Of a DNA stretch of 64,000 nt, positions 21,755 through 36,140 are shown piece after piece. Origin of the DNA: Apostichopus japonicus (Eukaryota; Echinodermata; Holothuroidea; Aspidochirotida; Stichopodidae); the NCBI RefSeq assembly GCF_037975245.1, contig NC_092566.1, positions 1,674,001 through 1,738,000 of the forward strand, in the 5' to 3' direction. The position numbers and the translations under genes are program-made. The notes beneath the pieces are model-generated. The model did no database searches and was not told the DNA's origin. It saw only the letters and a list, made by a program, of their open reading frames with translations. How positions within the stretch are numbered: position 1 is the first letter of the stretch; the number at the start of each line of letters is the position of its first letter.

Positions 21755-22989
21755 CTGTTTTACAGTGAAGGTGGTTCTATTCCGCCGTTGCTTTCTTCTA
21801 ACAAACGCCTCTTCAGAATCTATTCCAATATGAAGATCATGATCTGCCAAGTAGAAATGAAAAATATTGTCAGGGAATAGAACATAACGTATATATCATC
21901 TCGAAAACTGAGGGTTGATCGATTAATTAATTTTGACTGATGAAAGAAGAACCTATTCTTAGCATCCGACTGATATTTGCAGGCAACTTCAACATATTGC
22001 ATTTCGAGGTTATTGAGAATTGAAATTGCCACAGTTTGTACCCTAAGTGTACTTGAAGTTAAAGGAATAACGAAGGCAGGGATCAAAGACAATTCATATT
22101 ATTCAGTAACCTCAAAACTCTGAATATGAAATTTTCAGCGTATCACGTAATCAATGGCGTCTTACTGTGAATAGTGGAGAGGCCTTATTTTCAAAGCAAG
22201 CGTATTCAGTCATACAGGAAGCGGTTAACTTAAAAACCGAATGTTAACAGGTTTAAGTCAGTCGTCCCAACAATGCATGAACTCACTATAGCCAGGGATT
22301 GTAATGTTCGAACACGGAAAACCACGATAGTTTCTCCACAGTGTAACTGCAACCTACATCAACGCACATGTACCTGTGCGTGGAACGTGAGTTTACTAGC
22401 ACTGCATTGCGTTTAAAAGTATAATTCGATTAATTCAAACGCAACAGAGGTTCCATCAGTATGGTAATTTTAATCGTTTAAGCCGCTCGGAATAAATGCT
22501 GCGTTATGAACATTCGAAACATTTTGTTGTCATGGTTACTAATATCTAAACGGATATGGTACACATCTGTATTAGGTTCCTCAGATTTAAAGTATGAATT
22601 TATGAGGAATTCTCAGAAGGTATTTCTTTCTTTGTCAACACCTATACTAGCGTAATAAGTTAATTTTTTTCATAATTTCTCCTAAATATAAATAACTTTA
22701 CAAAGATCTTTTTATCATAAACAAATTATCAGTTGTTCTATTGTATACTGCATGAAAGCTAATGCATAGACAAATATTGCTTTATTGCATAAAATTGTGC
22801 AGTTATTTAAGATCAATTATATTAACAATATAAAAGGACATTTGCATTAAACCATGTCTGTACATATAGTAACTACCATAACGTCATAGCCATTACGTCA
22901 TCGCCATTAAGTCATAGTAACGAGTGTTTCAAACTCATTTACTGAGATGATTGATAGGTACTTGAGATGCATTACCTGTCGTAAAACGT

Positions 22990-23080
22990 TAATATACACC
23001 GACTGCTGTATATATATATATATATGTTATATATATATATATATGTTATATATATATATATATGTATGTTATATATATGT

Positions 23081-23113
<33 letters not shown>

Positions 23114-23133
23114 TATATATATATATATATATG

Positions 23134-23164
<31 letters not shown>

Positions 23165-23240
23165 CTCAGTACAGATGTGTACCATATCCGTTTAGATATT
23201 AGTATATATATATCATATATATAATATATGTAATGAAAAG
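22990..23240. repeat. AT microsatellite with GTTATATAT variants
   Basis: TATATA runs punctuated by ATGTTATATAT and TATGTATGTTAT blocks. The Tyr/Ile-rich open frames over it are artefacts. Confidence 0.9.
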
Positions 23241-23354
23241 AGAGTTTCGACGGTATAGATCTGTGCGATGATATTATTATTATGCAATTATCTCAGAGAC
23301 AGTCATTCATATGGGAGGAACGGTGAGTTACCCTCTGAAATTTATTGCTTGCAA

Positions 23355-23400
23355 GCTCCAACTCTCTCTCTCTCTGTATCTCTCTCTCCCTCACTCACTC
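23355..23400. repeat. (TC)n microsatellite
   Basis: Short imperfect CTCTCT tract. Confidence 0.75.
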
Positions 23401-24282
23401 TTTTCTCCATAATTCCTTTTCTTGAGTTCATAACTGTTCCGACGAAACCATGTGGAAAGTGTCGCCTTCATTCGAGTGATCCTTCAAAGTCATTAGCCAA
23501 TCCCAAGTGTGATCTTATTTTCTCGAAGACTTCGGGCAGAAATTAGCCTCTTGAAAATTTTTAATCCAATTTACCTTAGCCCTTATCGTTTCAGCGTAAA
23601 ATATTTCATTTTAAGTTACATTCAAGAGCCCGAAGATATGAAAAACAGGCAGTTTATAACTAGCTTGTCGGGTACTAAATTAACAGGGTTTGTTTACACA
23701 CCTTTTAGGGAGGGGTTTTGTAAATCAAATTAAAAGAGAACAACACACTTGAGGGGGAAATTAATGTCTTGTCGAAGCTAATGTCTGTGGCAGTATGTGG
23801 TTAGTCTTCTCAAATCAGACGTAAACCAGCTAGTAAATGAGGGCCAAAGTGGAGACGAATTGAGCGGGGGGAAATGATAAAAATGGAAAAGGAGACAAAA
23901 AATCGTGGAAATTAAACCTATCAAAAAACTATCAGAAAAAAGAGGGGGAGAAACCTTATGAGATTAGAGCAATTTTTACTCAATGATTTGTTTTAATATG
24001 TCGTGTGCAAAAGATTTTTCTAAATTTAAAAGATACTAATTGTTTCGATTCAGATTAAAACAAAATAGTTTTGGTTGTCATCGTTGACAAAAGTTGTCGA
24101 ATTTTAAAGTTTTATTTATACTTTGATAAGATAATGAGTTATAAAAACAGTTTAGCGACAACATGTCTGAGACAGCGTCACAGCATGCATCGCAATAAAA
24201 TGACTAAATTTATTGACGATATTAATAAAATGACTAAATTTATTGACGGTATATACCCAATTTTCTGACGACAGTGTTGTCT

Positions 24283-25068
<786 letters not shown>

Positions 25069-25275
25069 CTCTCAGTGCAAAACAAAGCGACAGAAAGAGA
25101 AGGCACTTCAAGATAAATTTGGCACATTAACATTTACATAACATAAACATATACATTTACATAACATAAACATATACATAACTTAAAGTGGTCCTGCCAT
25201 GCCATCCAAAATATTTGAGTTAGATGAAAAATATACAGAAGCTCAAAATTTTAAGAATTTACAAACAAACTGTTG

Positions 25276-26999
25276 CAGTGGCGTCGCCAAGGGGGGCCAG
25301 GGGGGCACGTGCCCCCCTGGAAAACCTAGTGCCCCCCGAGTGCCCCCCCCCCCATCTGAGATTTGGGTTGGTAAAAAAATATAGCCTACATATATTTTGT
25401 TATATTTAACTCCCATCATCTGAGTTGGTTTTTCATAAGGACAAAGAAGCACAGTAATTCGTATTTTCTTCAAATGAGCTGCGAAAAAATGAAAAAGTTT
25501 ATCCTTGAACGTCGGGTATCGAAGTCGTAACCCGCGCCATCACAACAGGTGTCGATATTTACATTGAATGTGTCAGTGCTCACGCCATACCAGCGGATAT
25601 ACACGTCCGCTTCGCGAGCTACATGACTGTGAGAAGGGAGGGTACTGCAATATGTTGCCTTGGTCTGAGATTGACAGGTTAGGAGCTGACGAAATGTGAG
25701 AATGTGAGGGTCCGCAGGCACCATACTTGCCTATATTTGTGGACCCATATATTAACCCTGTTGTGTAGGGGGTGCAGAGGTCATTTGAGGTCAGATGCTT
25801 GTAGGAACAAATGGCGAATGTTCACACCTGCATACTGAGCCATACTCGATGTGTGATCAAACTTTGGATTGCATGGTGAGATCCCTGATAGGAGCCAATA
25901 ACGATGCTGGAACCTGTTACATTTTAATAGATAATGGGCGAAAACGAGAAGGACAAGAAAGGAGTCGGGGGTCATGCACACATTAATTCAACAAATGTAG
26001 GTTCTATTGATATAGGGTTAGGCATAATATCGACAGCATGTGGTTCATATCCTCTGCAAAATTCTGCGCCTTGTTAAAATCATTACCTCAAAAATAGCAA
26101 TTTCTGGAGATATCTTCAGATCGAATTTAGCATCAAATGTGGCAGCATTTTGCATCTAGCCCATCCTCCGTATGCGAAAATTTTCCAAAGGGGAGGGGGG
26201 CAGTGGCGGCGGAACCGGGGGGCTTGGGGGCTCAGCCCCCCCAATGAAAAAGTTGAGGGGGCAAATGCATGATAAGCCCTCCCAATATTTACCAAGGCTC
26301 CGAAACGTGCATCTGCCCATTTTTCAATGCATACTTGTCCGATGCACACGTATACTATATAGGTGTAATAATTTTAGTAAATGCTGGGGGGATCGACCCT
26401 CGGCCCGTCCCCTGGCTATAGACCACATTGTCACCCCAACCGCGTCTTCACGCCCCGTGAAAAGTGGAAGCTGTGAGTGTGAGTACCGGTAAGCGCAACA
26501 CAACTTCGTCTTAGGCCAATGACTTGCTTCATTTCAGCCAGTTCTCCAACATCCCCTTACTACACTCAAAAACGTCTTTGCGAGTACACTACGAGTAATA
26601 GCTACTCTCTTAAAACACCATCGAATATACAAATTACAACGTTTTTACAGACTTTTACGTGCAATCTGAGAAATTGCAGGCTTGAGACCCATATTTTAGG
26701 GCTAGGTATTCGCAGCATAAAACACTCGGGAAGTGCCGTTTCCGGCCATCTGGGGGTTTGAAAAACCCAAAATTTTATTGAACGCTCCGCGCCAACCGAT
26801 GGTGGCGCTCCGCTTAGATAGTCTCTACACATTAGCCCCCCCCCCCAATAATTTTCCCGTTCCGCCGCGCCTGGAGGGGGCACCCCCTCCCCTTAGACCC
26901 CTCCCCCAGGACGCCGATCCGTATCCACCTAAGTGCCCCCCATCAAATGCTGGTGCCCCCCTGTGCCCCCCCAGACTGAAAAGTCTGGTGACGCCACTG
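25276..26999. mobile_element. hAT element (1.7 kb), non-autonomous, with a second hAT nested inside
   Basis: The ends are CAGTGGCGTCGCCA and TGGTGACGCCACTG (13 of 14 bases pair). The identical 8-bp target duplication AACTGTTG flanks it at 25268-25275 and 27000-27007. No transposase frame was seen. Inside are a GC-rich left arm, a segment with a tRNA-like string, and a nested hAT at 26201-26873. Without the nested copy the element is about 1.05 kb. Confidence 0.88.
26201..26873. mobile_element. Nested hAT element (673 bp) inside the larger hAT
   Basis: The left end is CAGTGGCGGCGGAACCGGGG and the right end CCCGTTCCGCCGCGCCTG, inverted with a few mismatches. The flanking 8-mers are GAGGGGGG (26193-26200) and GAGGGGGC (26874-26881), 7 of 8 matching. 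The outer element's G/C-run block is split exactly at this point, and it rejoins into a string like the one at 7920-7975. Confidence 0.78.
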
Positions 27000-27007
27000 A
27001 ACTGTTG

Positions 27008-27075
27008 ACTAGTCTAGGTTTCGAACTAGTGTCAATGCCCTGGGTCACTGACTGGGCCATAACCAGCACGTAGGA
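27008..27075 (-). repeat. tRNA-like sequence abutting the hAT target site (possible SINE remnant)
   Basis: On the minus strand TGGCCCAGTCAG resembles an A box and AGTTCGAAACCT a B box. The spacing is shorter than in a normal tRNA, and no acceptor stem was found. Confidence 0.35.
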
Positions 27076-28899
27076 CCGCGATTTTTTTTTTCCAAACAGG
27101 TTTGCAATTATCTGTAAATAGTCGCTCATGATTGGTCGGAAAAGTTACGTCATCATCATTGAAACCTTCACTTCGAGGTTACCAAAATCCATTCAGAGAT
27201 ATTTCCCTCCTAAATATACGGTGTTTATTCAATAGTTTCCTCTATATATGATTTAGCCCAATGGAGGAGATACATATAATTCAACAGAAAAGTTGAATTG
27301 TTCAACTTGATTATTTGATTATTCGCGTATACGATTTTCCAAATTTTAGACGTAGGAAAATTCAGACTAACTAGAGTCCTAATCTATAGTCGCGCAATTC
27401 ACTCACGTACTGTACCGATTCAAACTATTGCTGCTGTCATGTTTTGCGTATATTCATTCGGGACTCGTGAACTAACGTGGTGAAGTTAATTTCACGAAAC
27501 GAATTCCTATTTCAATAGAACGGCTCACGAATTTTGGATATCGTAAACACGAACCCAACGGAATGTAGCGTATGTATCATAAGTAAGGTTAACATGTGTT
27601 CCAAGCATTTAAAAGTGAAGTTAGGCCGTTTGGAAGGAAACCCCGTAACTAGGCTTAACTTAGTGTCACAGGTCAATCAACAACAAATATCATTTTTTTC
27701 AGCTTAAGCACCACGCATGTTTCAGTGACGTCAATAAACCCATTCATGCTTTGACATTTTAAGACCTGTGGACCTTATCGTTCTTCTGATTCAGTGTATG
27801 TCTTCAAACTTCCAAGCAATGGTCATTAATGATGCTGTCGTCACGAGCAATCTGATTGGTTGAAAACTCCGTAATTGCAAACCTGTTTGGGAAAAACATC
27901 TTCGCGGCCGGGGGGGGGGGCAGTGTCACCACCACTGGGTGGGCATTGGTATAACCGCCCCCCCCCCCTCTACCCTTCCAATTCAAAACCTATTTTGGGT
28001 TCCATGACCTATGTCTCTGTTAGGAGTGCTCTTCAGGCAGCGTTTCACTTTGCATGTCACGTGACGTAGACCTACGTCTATTCTTTAAAGTACTAACTGA
28101 GCTAAGTCTGAATCAGAATCGTCTTTAAACTTCACAATCAATTCAGAAATAAATGTTCTATGAATAAATTAAGAGGGTATAGACTATCACTCAACAGTCT
28201 GTTTGATATTCCTATACAAAAACCTGGTATCAATTTCAGAAATTCTTAAATGGACAGCATTGATTCTACCATTCGTTATACTCTTTAGTTAAAAAGCTAA
28301 CGCTGTCTGCTTATATTCTTTAGCATGTAATAATTCTATTTGCTGTTACTTTATGTTTGTGGTACCTTCAATTTTAGCATACACTACCGTTTTATACATG
28401 CAAGAAGAGAGTTACCATATAGGCCTCGACGTATTTTTCACCTACTGCCCCAATTATCAACATCCGTTAATACATATGTGTTTATGAATCGGTCATATAC
28501 AAAGTACACCGAACCCAGACAATTATCATTATTAAATTTTACTGTCTATGAAAAAATAAAGCCTCGCAAAATTATTAATGCTAAATGTCTCTTAACAGTT
28601 TCACTACGGGTTGCAACTTGTCATCATCGAAAATATGATTTTATTACATTTTTTTTTATCTTTAAATCGAGGCTCTTAAGCCATATAATTGGCGAGAATC
28701 CTGTCTTATTTTGCCACTCTCCTTCTGTAAACAACACTCGCTAATGCGCAAACAAAACGGTTAATTTCCTCGGTGTTATCTATCGTATCAAAAAATGAAG
28801 ACAACTCATTCAATTTTATGATCAAGAGAAGAAGAAGGGAAAAAAAGTCAATTATAAACTCCAATTGTTAGATCGTCTTAAAGAACCGCCAAGTGCAAT

Positions 28900-29480
28900 T
28901 TATTTCCAACCACTGCGTGAAATTAGACGTTAATATCTTTACGGTTCATTTGTAATTGTACGCCTAGAAAAGAAATAAGTTAAAAATGGCGGTAAAAGAC
29001 TCTCTAAACACAAGGCCCGTCGCTTGATTACGCCTCCAAACACACAACACTATTACCTCGACTCATCCCTCTGTCCTTGATGTTTTTTTTCTTAAAACCT
29101 CTGGCGAAAAGTCCATTGCGACTCGGAGACAAAAAAAAAAGAAGAAAATTCCATTTACCAAATTAGATTTAGTTCAAAAACTCAGCAGGGAAAGAATAAT
29201 TGAGTGCGGGACACAGAACTAAGAAATGGATGGTTGGCTGGGGTGGGAATTAGCATCTAGAAGTTGCACCGCATAGAACAGTTTGAATATTTTAAGCGCC
29301 TCTTCACGCTTGGCTTGCTCCACTCCGGCGAAGAAGTAGAGAGAAAGCTCCTTCCAAGCCGTCACAAAACAGTCTAAAATTGCCTCCAATGGATGATCAC
29401 CGAAAATTGAATTATTAATGACGAAATGTTTGGATATAAAAGTACGCCGTGAAATTAGTTATAAATTAGTTTGGACTTGG
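28900..29480. promoter_or_regulatory. Candidate cis-regulatory patch (non-repetitive, TAAT-rich with a GC-rich core)
   Basis: AT-rich flanks carry repeated homeodomain-type cores (ATTAG, TTAAT, TAATTA). They surround a GC-richer core at about 29296-29375 that differs from all repeats in the window. A 79-codon open frame on the minus strand (stop at 29219-29221) covers the core. It has no start codon, no family match and no convincing splice sites, so regulatory DNA is preferred over an exon. Confidence 0.3.
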
Positions 29481-32400
29481 CGAGTGTTAACGGAATGATT
29501 GTGTTATCTTAGAGAGACAACAAAAAAAGAAGACAAAACAGACAATGAAATTAGTAGATTCATCAACATCACATCTCTCTATGTCAATTCTTTTGTCAGT
29601 GACGTAATAATAAACTTATGGACATTTTGCACGGTTTAAAGAAACCTGACAACCTGATTAAACTTAACGAATGAGAAACACAATACGATGTGACTAGCTC
29701 GTAAATTGTTATCATGCCTGCAAGTTTTATTATTCTTGTTAAAAAAAATATATATTAAACATTAGTCTCGAATGGTATAGATAAGTTATAAAGCTCGTAG
29801 TCAATTTTCTTTTTGGGTATGGACACGTGAACATAAAATATTTATGCCAAACCGCTGGATCTGAGAAGCTAGATATGAGATATGTCAACCTGTATAAAAA
29901 TACGGTTTGGCGATAAGAATCTTACACGTGACGTGTAGCTTTGCACTGCCGGTATTTAACACCAACGGTAACCACTTATTTTAGATACATAAAAGACTTC
30001 ATGGTATATAGGGGGGAGGGGGGTGGGGGGATCGCTAACAGACTTGCGTAACTTCGAAAACAGCTACTATTAACGTAGACATGAGCAGAGCATACCCAGA
30101 GCGAGGTGTGGTGGCGGGGGGTAGGGTGGGGTTCGTGGGATGGCCGAAAAGGTCCTGTTTTCATTAATCGATTAATGGTCCAATTAATTAACCAGACACT
30201 ATCGGTTTACAATGAAACATAAAGGAATAACCTGTTAACATGTAAACAGTCAACATTTAGCCGGTTAACCCCAATTTTTAACGAGAGAGAATGGTTTTTA
30301 TTTTACTACTTTGATTCTATTCCTCCCTCTTTCCACCCACATCCACATTTTCGCTTGCAAACACATCCATAGGAAATGTTTCTATTTGTGAAGGACATAT
30401 ACGAAGTGAGTGTGTTGTTTATATTTGTTTATATCTGTTGTTGATATTTTGTTTATATTTTTGAAGGACATATATACGCAGTGACTGTGTTGCTATTGTT
30501 CATGGAAATCCACTTTCCATCTGATCTACCCATAACTTTACGCCTAACTGCGAGAATAAGATCACGTGACTCAAAAACCTGTTTTGAATACTTTAATCAC
30601 GCCAAGGTGACGAAGGGGCAGGGTCTTCCAGTATATCTATGAATATTAACATATGCCTATTCCAAACTCGGTGATATGAACAACTGTACATGAATTCTTT
30701 GAAGAGAGAGAGCGAAAGAGATCGAGTTAGTGAGGCTCATATGATATCACGGGCAGGCGGTGGATCAGAAAGTTTGAAATTATACCCTTCCATACCCTGT
30801 AAATTAAAACATAACTGTCAGATGTCAACAACGACTTTAAAGACAAAACAAGTCATCGACTGAACTTAATTAAGGACGGAATAAGCAAACCCCATCCATT
30901 AACTTCACCTTATATTATAGAGAACGCCGCAATGAACATAACTTCCCCAACACTACTGTAGCATACGCAAATGAGGGTTGGGGGGGGATGTTTACATCAT
31001 CATAATCGTTAGTCGGTGTTTAAACCGTTCTGACAGGAATAATTATACTACTCCTTAGGGCCCCAGGTTCTTTCCCCTTCCTTCATCAGTCAGGGAATTA
31101 ATAATTTAACCCCACCCCTCCCCCTCCCCCTCATCCCACACACATATCTTTGATATCATGTACACGTCACTGTTCGCCAAACGGCTAAGGAAAATTAAAA
31201 ACATCTTTTCGGGAGATGTTGTACTGCAATATCTTATACCAGTTGATTGTCGTATTGTTTAATAGTGTATCCTTTTTGTGATTTTATTGATTGGCTAGAA
31301 TGTGAAACGTTTTTAGTTTTCTTTGCAGTTTCCTATTTTTATTGCCATGGGGACAGCAATCACTGTTTTTTTTTCAGTCAAAACAATGCCATAATGTCAG
31401 TATTATATATAAAAAGTTTATTCTTAAAATCCTTCTTAAAATATCTTCTGTTGACATTTTCAAATCTTACCGCCATCGACGAAAACAAAGAGAGTAAAAA
31501 ATGGATAAAGGAACGCATTAAATATCAAAGAAATAGTGGTCTGTATTGATGTCACTTTAAATTTAGACTTACTTAAGTCTTCAGTTGACTGTATATGCAT
31601 GGAGTTACATAAAAGCCATGTAATCTCCAAAATGAACTAATACTCTTTCTTATAACTGTTAGTTTCATTGTCAACGTCATTTTTTGTATATGCTTGTCAT
31701 GACTGTGTTTGCTTCCCTTTTGAAACAAAACGAGTGCTGTAAGTGACATTAGGGCCTATGTGTCAGTTACGATGGGGTAGGGTGGGATTGTAAGTTAACG
31801 GTAACTCCAAAACAAAGCCAGGAACCCATTTTAACCGTTTGTAAAACCATAATTAAATTAGTGGAATTAACCAAAAGTGTAAGACAGGCAAAGTAATTAT
31901 GTGCCTATCAATGTGATTTATTTAACATTACGGTATATGCTTATTTGGGGGAGCAAATTCAAAATTTGCTGCGATTTCGCGATTTTTTAATACGTGAATT
32001 TCTATCATTCTTTCATAAAATGAACCATTGACCTTTTTAACTTAAAATATCCCCAGTTGTCATCGACGTTACCTCTGCCAAGTTTTTTAATTAAATTTTC
32101 ATTTTTTTTTGTCGTAATTTTAGAAGAGAAAATATTTCATTATGTCCCTTCTTGAGAGCATACGTATGATTTTAATTAATTTATCAGTTTATTAATCTTC
32201 TTTTGAAGTTGGTGGGTTAGCCATGCGTAGACTTTCTTCTCCTTTGAAATTATTTTAATTAAATATTAGTATATAGTCCATATATAGATATATACAGTCC
32301 ACAAAAAAAAAACATGGAGTCAACAATAGCAATAAGTCTTATTTTTACGATTTCAAAATAATTTAATTTAAAAAAAAATGCAAAAAAAAATCATTACTGT

Positions 32401-34709
32401 TGATCTTTATATTAAAGATTTAAAAATTAAGAACATTCGTTCGTTATAATACAAAAACACAGTCTTTGACCCGACCTGTATAGTAAACCATTGTCTGTAG
32501 GCCATTGTCTTTCGTTCCTATTGTTCTTTTGTGCGGTGCGCGTGTGTGAAGGTATATGATCAATAATTTTCTTCCTCCACAAAACTGACGAAGACGACCA
32601 TATGACCAGCGGTGACGTGAGTTTATATGTAGGTTCATATGTATATAAATTATTTGCATATCGATGTAAGCATAAATATTGCATTGGAGCTAATGTAAAA
32701 TATCTCCTTCACATTGGAATTGAATATTCAATCTAAAATTAATCAAATCAATGTCAAAAGTAGATCATTTCGCATATTTGTCACCAACTTATAGACAACT
32801 TCAAACTGGTGATTTTTGGAAGCAAAACCACGCACAGCTATATATAGGGACCGGTTTATAGGATATAATAGGCTATGTACTCAAGATCGTTCGGTAAATA
32901 TTTGTAGCTCATGTGTCCTTTTACTATCCTCGGATGAAATAAACAAATCAATAAATATTTAGAGTTAATTAAATACAGGCATTTTCATCTACTTTTACAT
33001 ACTTTTTGATATCTGTAAATATCATGCGGAAATACATAAAGAATACCAATTGGTTTTTGTTTTTTACCCCAATTTATGAAAGCATTGAAACAAGAGGGTT
33101 CGTGTGTATTATAAGGGTTATATCTATAGGTAACTTAACCCAGTTGTATTGAAAACCACTTATGATAGGCTATAATAATCTTTCTGACCGCATGATCTAA
33201 ATATCGAACGGTTTCATTGAAGACATGAAGGTAACATTTCAGAACGTGGGTGGTAGATTTTAAAAAACATCTATTTTAATAGAGAAAACGTTGTGCTCCA
33301 TTCTGGTGTGACAGGTAGTGGCTGATTGGTGATATAGTCTAAGCGCCAGGATATATTATAGGCAGTGATGAAGAGCTATATACACACTGTGCGCTAGGAG
33401 GGTAAATGATTGCGCCAATCGTATTTAATGAAATTATACAGCTCAGCGAGAACGGTTAAGGGGAAAAATTTTTAAAGGATAAGCGTTTCGAAGGAGTAAC
33501 TCATTCATCTTCCAAGATTTTGAGATTAGTTTGAGCAAAGTGAATATTCTAAACATTTTTTCCCTTTTTTCTCTCCATCTCTCCCTCTCTCTCCTTTTCC
33601 GATACAAAAATACACTACAAGCGCGTAGATTGATATGCAGTGACATTCGTAGCCATTAAACTGATGTGATTAGTCAAATTTACGGCGTATGTTTATGACA
33701 TTAGTCAAGCTTGCTCAGGGTAACATAGGAACGCTGCACCTCCCTCTCCCTATACGTTTGCTTTACCATTTTACCTTGGTAATTAGATTTACTTATTAAA
33801 TTTGCCGAAGAAGATTATCGCCTGCAAAACGATTATTGTAACCCAATAAAGGGGACTTGAACGTCTGGAGAGGGGGCTTGATGTGATTATGGCCCGGTCA
33901 CCTGGACAGGTGTGCAAGAATAGTGAAAAGCACAGAGGGAGTATGCCAGAAGGTTAGGCTCGTCCACCTAACAACGGACATAAAAATAATAAAATAAGTA
34001 AAAGGACAGATAGAAAGAGAAAAATAAGTCTGATAAGGGGAATAACGATTTCCAAAGTTATTCTTTGAATCGTGGTTATTTACTCAAATTTAAATCAGTT
34101 TGTTTTTTATACAATTTTGTTTACTTTAAATGAAGCGATTTATCAGATAAATTTAAAACTGAGTGGCGTTTATTCTGAACTGCCTATGATCTATATACAC
34201 AACCACAGTTTGGTATAGGCTGCATGTGCATGAGAAATACACAAGCAGTGCAATTACGAATGCAATTATACGGTCGCAGTTATGCTATAGCATATTGTGT
34301 TGTGTTTCCTGTTGTGTTCTTCGGACGAGCCTCTTCAAATATGTTAATTTTGCTCAGGTAACTGTCCTATTGGATCGAAGTATACTTCGGTTAATCAAAA
34401 CCTTCCAACGTTCATTTAAACTGTGAAGTATTTCTCACCTGTCACAAATCCCTTCTTCTGGTTTTCCTTTCGTAACCTATTCTTTGAGATCACTAAACAC
34501 CTTCGAGAGGTAACATGCAATGAAACCTCTTAATGTTTTCTTGGTCTCTCCGACCCTCCTCTAACCTCATTTTGAGAATAATATCAAAACGGACAAAAGA
34601 AAATCTAAATAAAGCATTAAATGAAACCAAAACCCCAAACTTAAGTTTGTCTACTTACGTTAAGATTTGTTTGAATTATTGTATTGTAATAATTTTCCCA
34701 TATACGTTT

Positions 34710-34713
<4 letters not shown>

Positions 34714-34746
<33 letters not shown>
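34714..34746. repeat. (TA)n microsatellite
   Basis: About 16 TA units. Confidence 0.9.
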
Positions 34747-34751
<5 letters not shown>

Positions 34752-35879
34752 GTATTAGTGTGTGCGTGTATTCGTGTGTGTTTGGTATTATGTTTTGAGC
34801 ACGAAGATTTTTTCACCTTATACGTACGGTCGAATAAAATTTAATTATCTTTAAATAATTCATGAAATTAAACTATGATTACGAAAAAGATGAGGAGGAC
34901 CTTCCCATTGCCGATGGCGCTTGAAGGCCACGGTGGGGAATTCGATTAATTACAAATAGCATTTTCCGTTCATTGATGTGACGTTTCCTATCAAAAATAG
35001 GTTGAGCGAAAAGCTATAGGGGAAACTATCTTCCAAATAAATAATAGAAAATATAATAATGTTCGGCGTTTATATATTGCTGCTTAGCTCTGTCAATAAA
35101 AGGATTAGAACCGAATCAAGTCATGCTAAAGGAAATGAGATAAGGATTGTTTAAACACTACCATTTTATGATTATTTATTTTTCATGAAATAAGGACGTG
35201 GGGACTGTTATTAGAACTACATATCGGTAAGCATTAATTAAATCTTAAACTTGATTTATTACCAGATTAAAGTCAAAGATGTGAAAAGTTTTGTTTTAAT
35301 ATTCGTTATATATGTTTTTCTCCACGTGCAAGCTTTGCATATAGATGAGAAAGCGTTTTTCGAGAGTCATGAATATTCATTGTATGTTATTATAGCACAT
35401 CCCCAAAACGCACTGTTTTTAGCTTAAATGTTGTTACTGTGTTTGGTCACCACTTTTACCAAACCGTTTACCGTGAATTACTCAAGTTAATCTTACAATA
35501 ATTGATCCAAAAAGACATCCTCCCTACATTCTTGTATATTAAATTTAGGTTAATGAGAGCAATAAATTAATGATTTACTTCGTTTCTCGGCATCAAGTTC
35601 GTTGCGAAGACAATTTGTCTTATAGTAAGTACCAGTGAAAGGTTGTGTAACGCAAATTGAAATCTATCAACATTTACGACTTTTTTTAATTTTATGAAAC
35701 GAGTCTTTAACTAGTGAATGTCATGAACTAATTTGGTTATCGGGCTTAAGTTTCTAATAGCATTGAAAATTGATATATCACAAGCAAATGAAACGCTGTT
35801 TGAAAATTGTAAAGAGGGCTATATCTTCTTGGCCTTGGGAAATAGTCAGAACTATTCTATGCTAAACTTCACTTTGTTA

Positions 35880-36140
35880 GTCATTGACGTCCATTAGCTT
35901 GATAACCAATTAGTTGTTCTCCAAATAATTAAGAAACAAATAGGAGGTTAGCTTGAAAATTTGTCGATTTCCTCTTTGCTTACCATGGTTAATACCAAGA
36001 AGTAGTTCAGCGACGAAAGTTTTAAAATCGTCAAGGATCATTAATTGAGCACTAATTAATTTTTCATCTGGTTTAAACAATACAGGAGCACTTTGTCATA
36101 ACTTAACCAAATTAAAATCTAATCAACCACTAATCCGTAA
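35880..36140. promoter_or_regulatory. Candidate regulatory block dense in homeodomain core sites
   Basis: Many TAATTA/ATTAAT-type cores occur in non-repetitive DNA, for example CATTAATTGAGCACTAATTA near 36039. The base composition is otherwise ordinary. Function is inferred from motif density only. Confidence 0.22.

Noticed and set aside
21165-21768. 167- and 199-codon repetitive frames on the plus strand
   Set aside because: Produced by the 36-bp minisatellite, whose period is divisible by three; no splice, start-context or family evidence.
28340-28744. 134-codon plus-strand frame
   Set aside because: Same reasoning; composition follows the AT-rich background.
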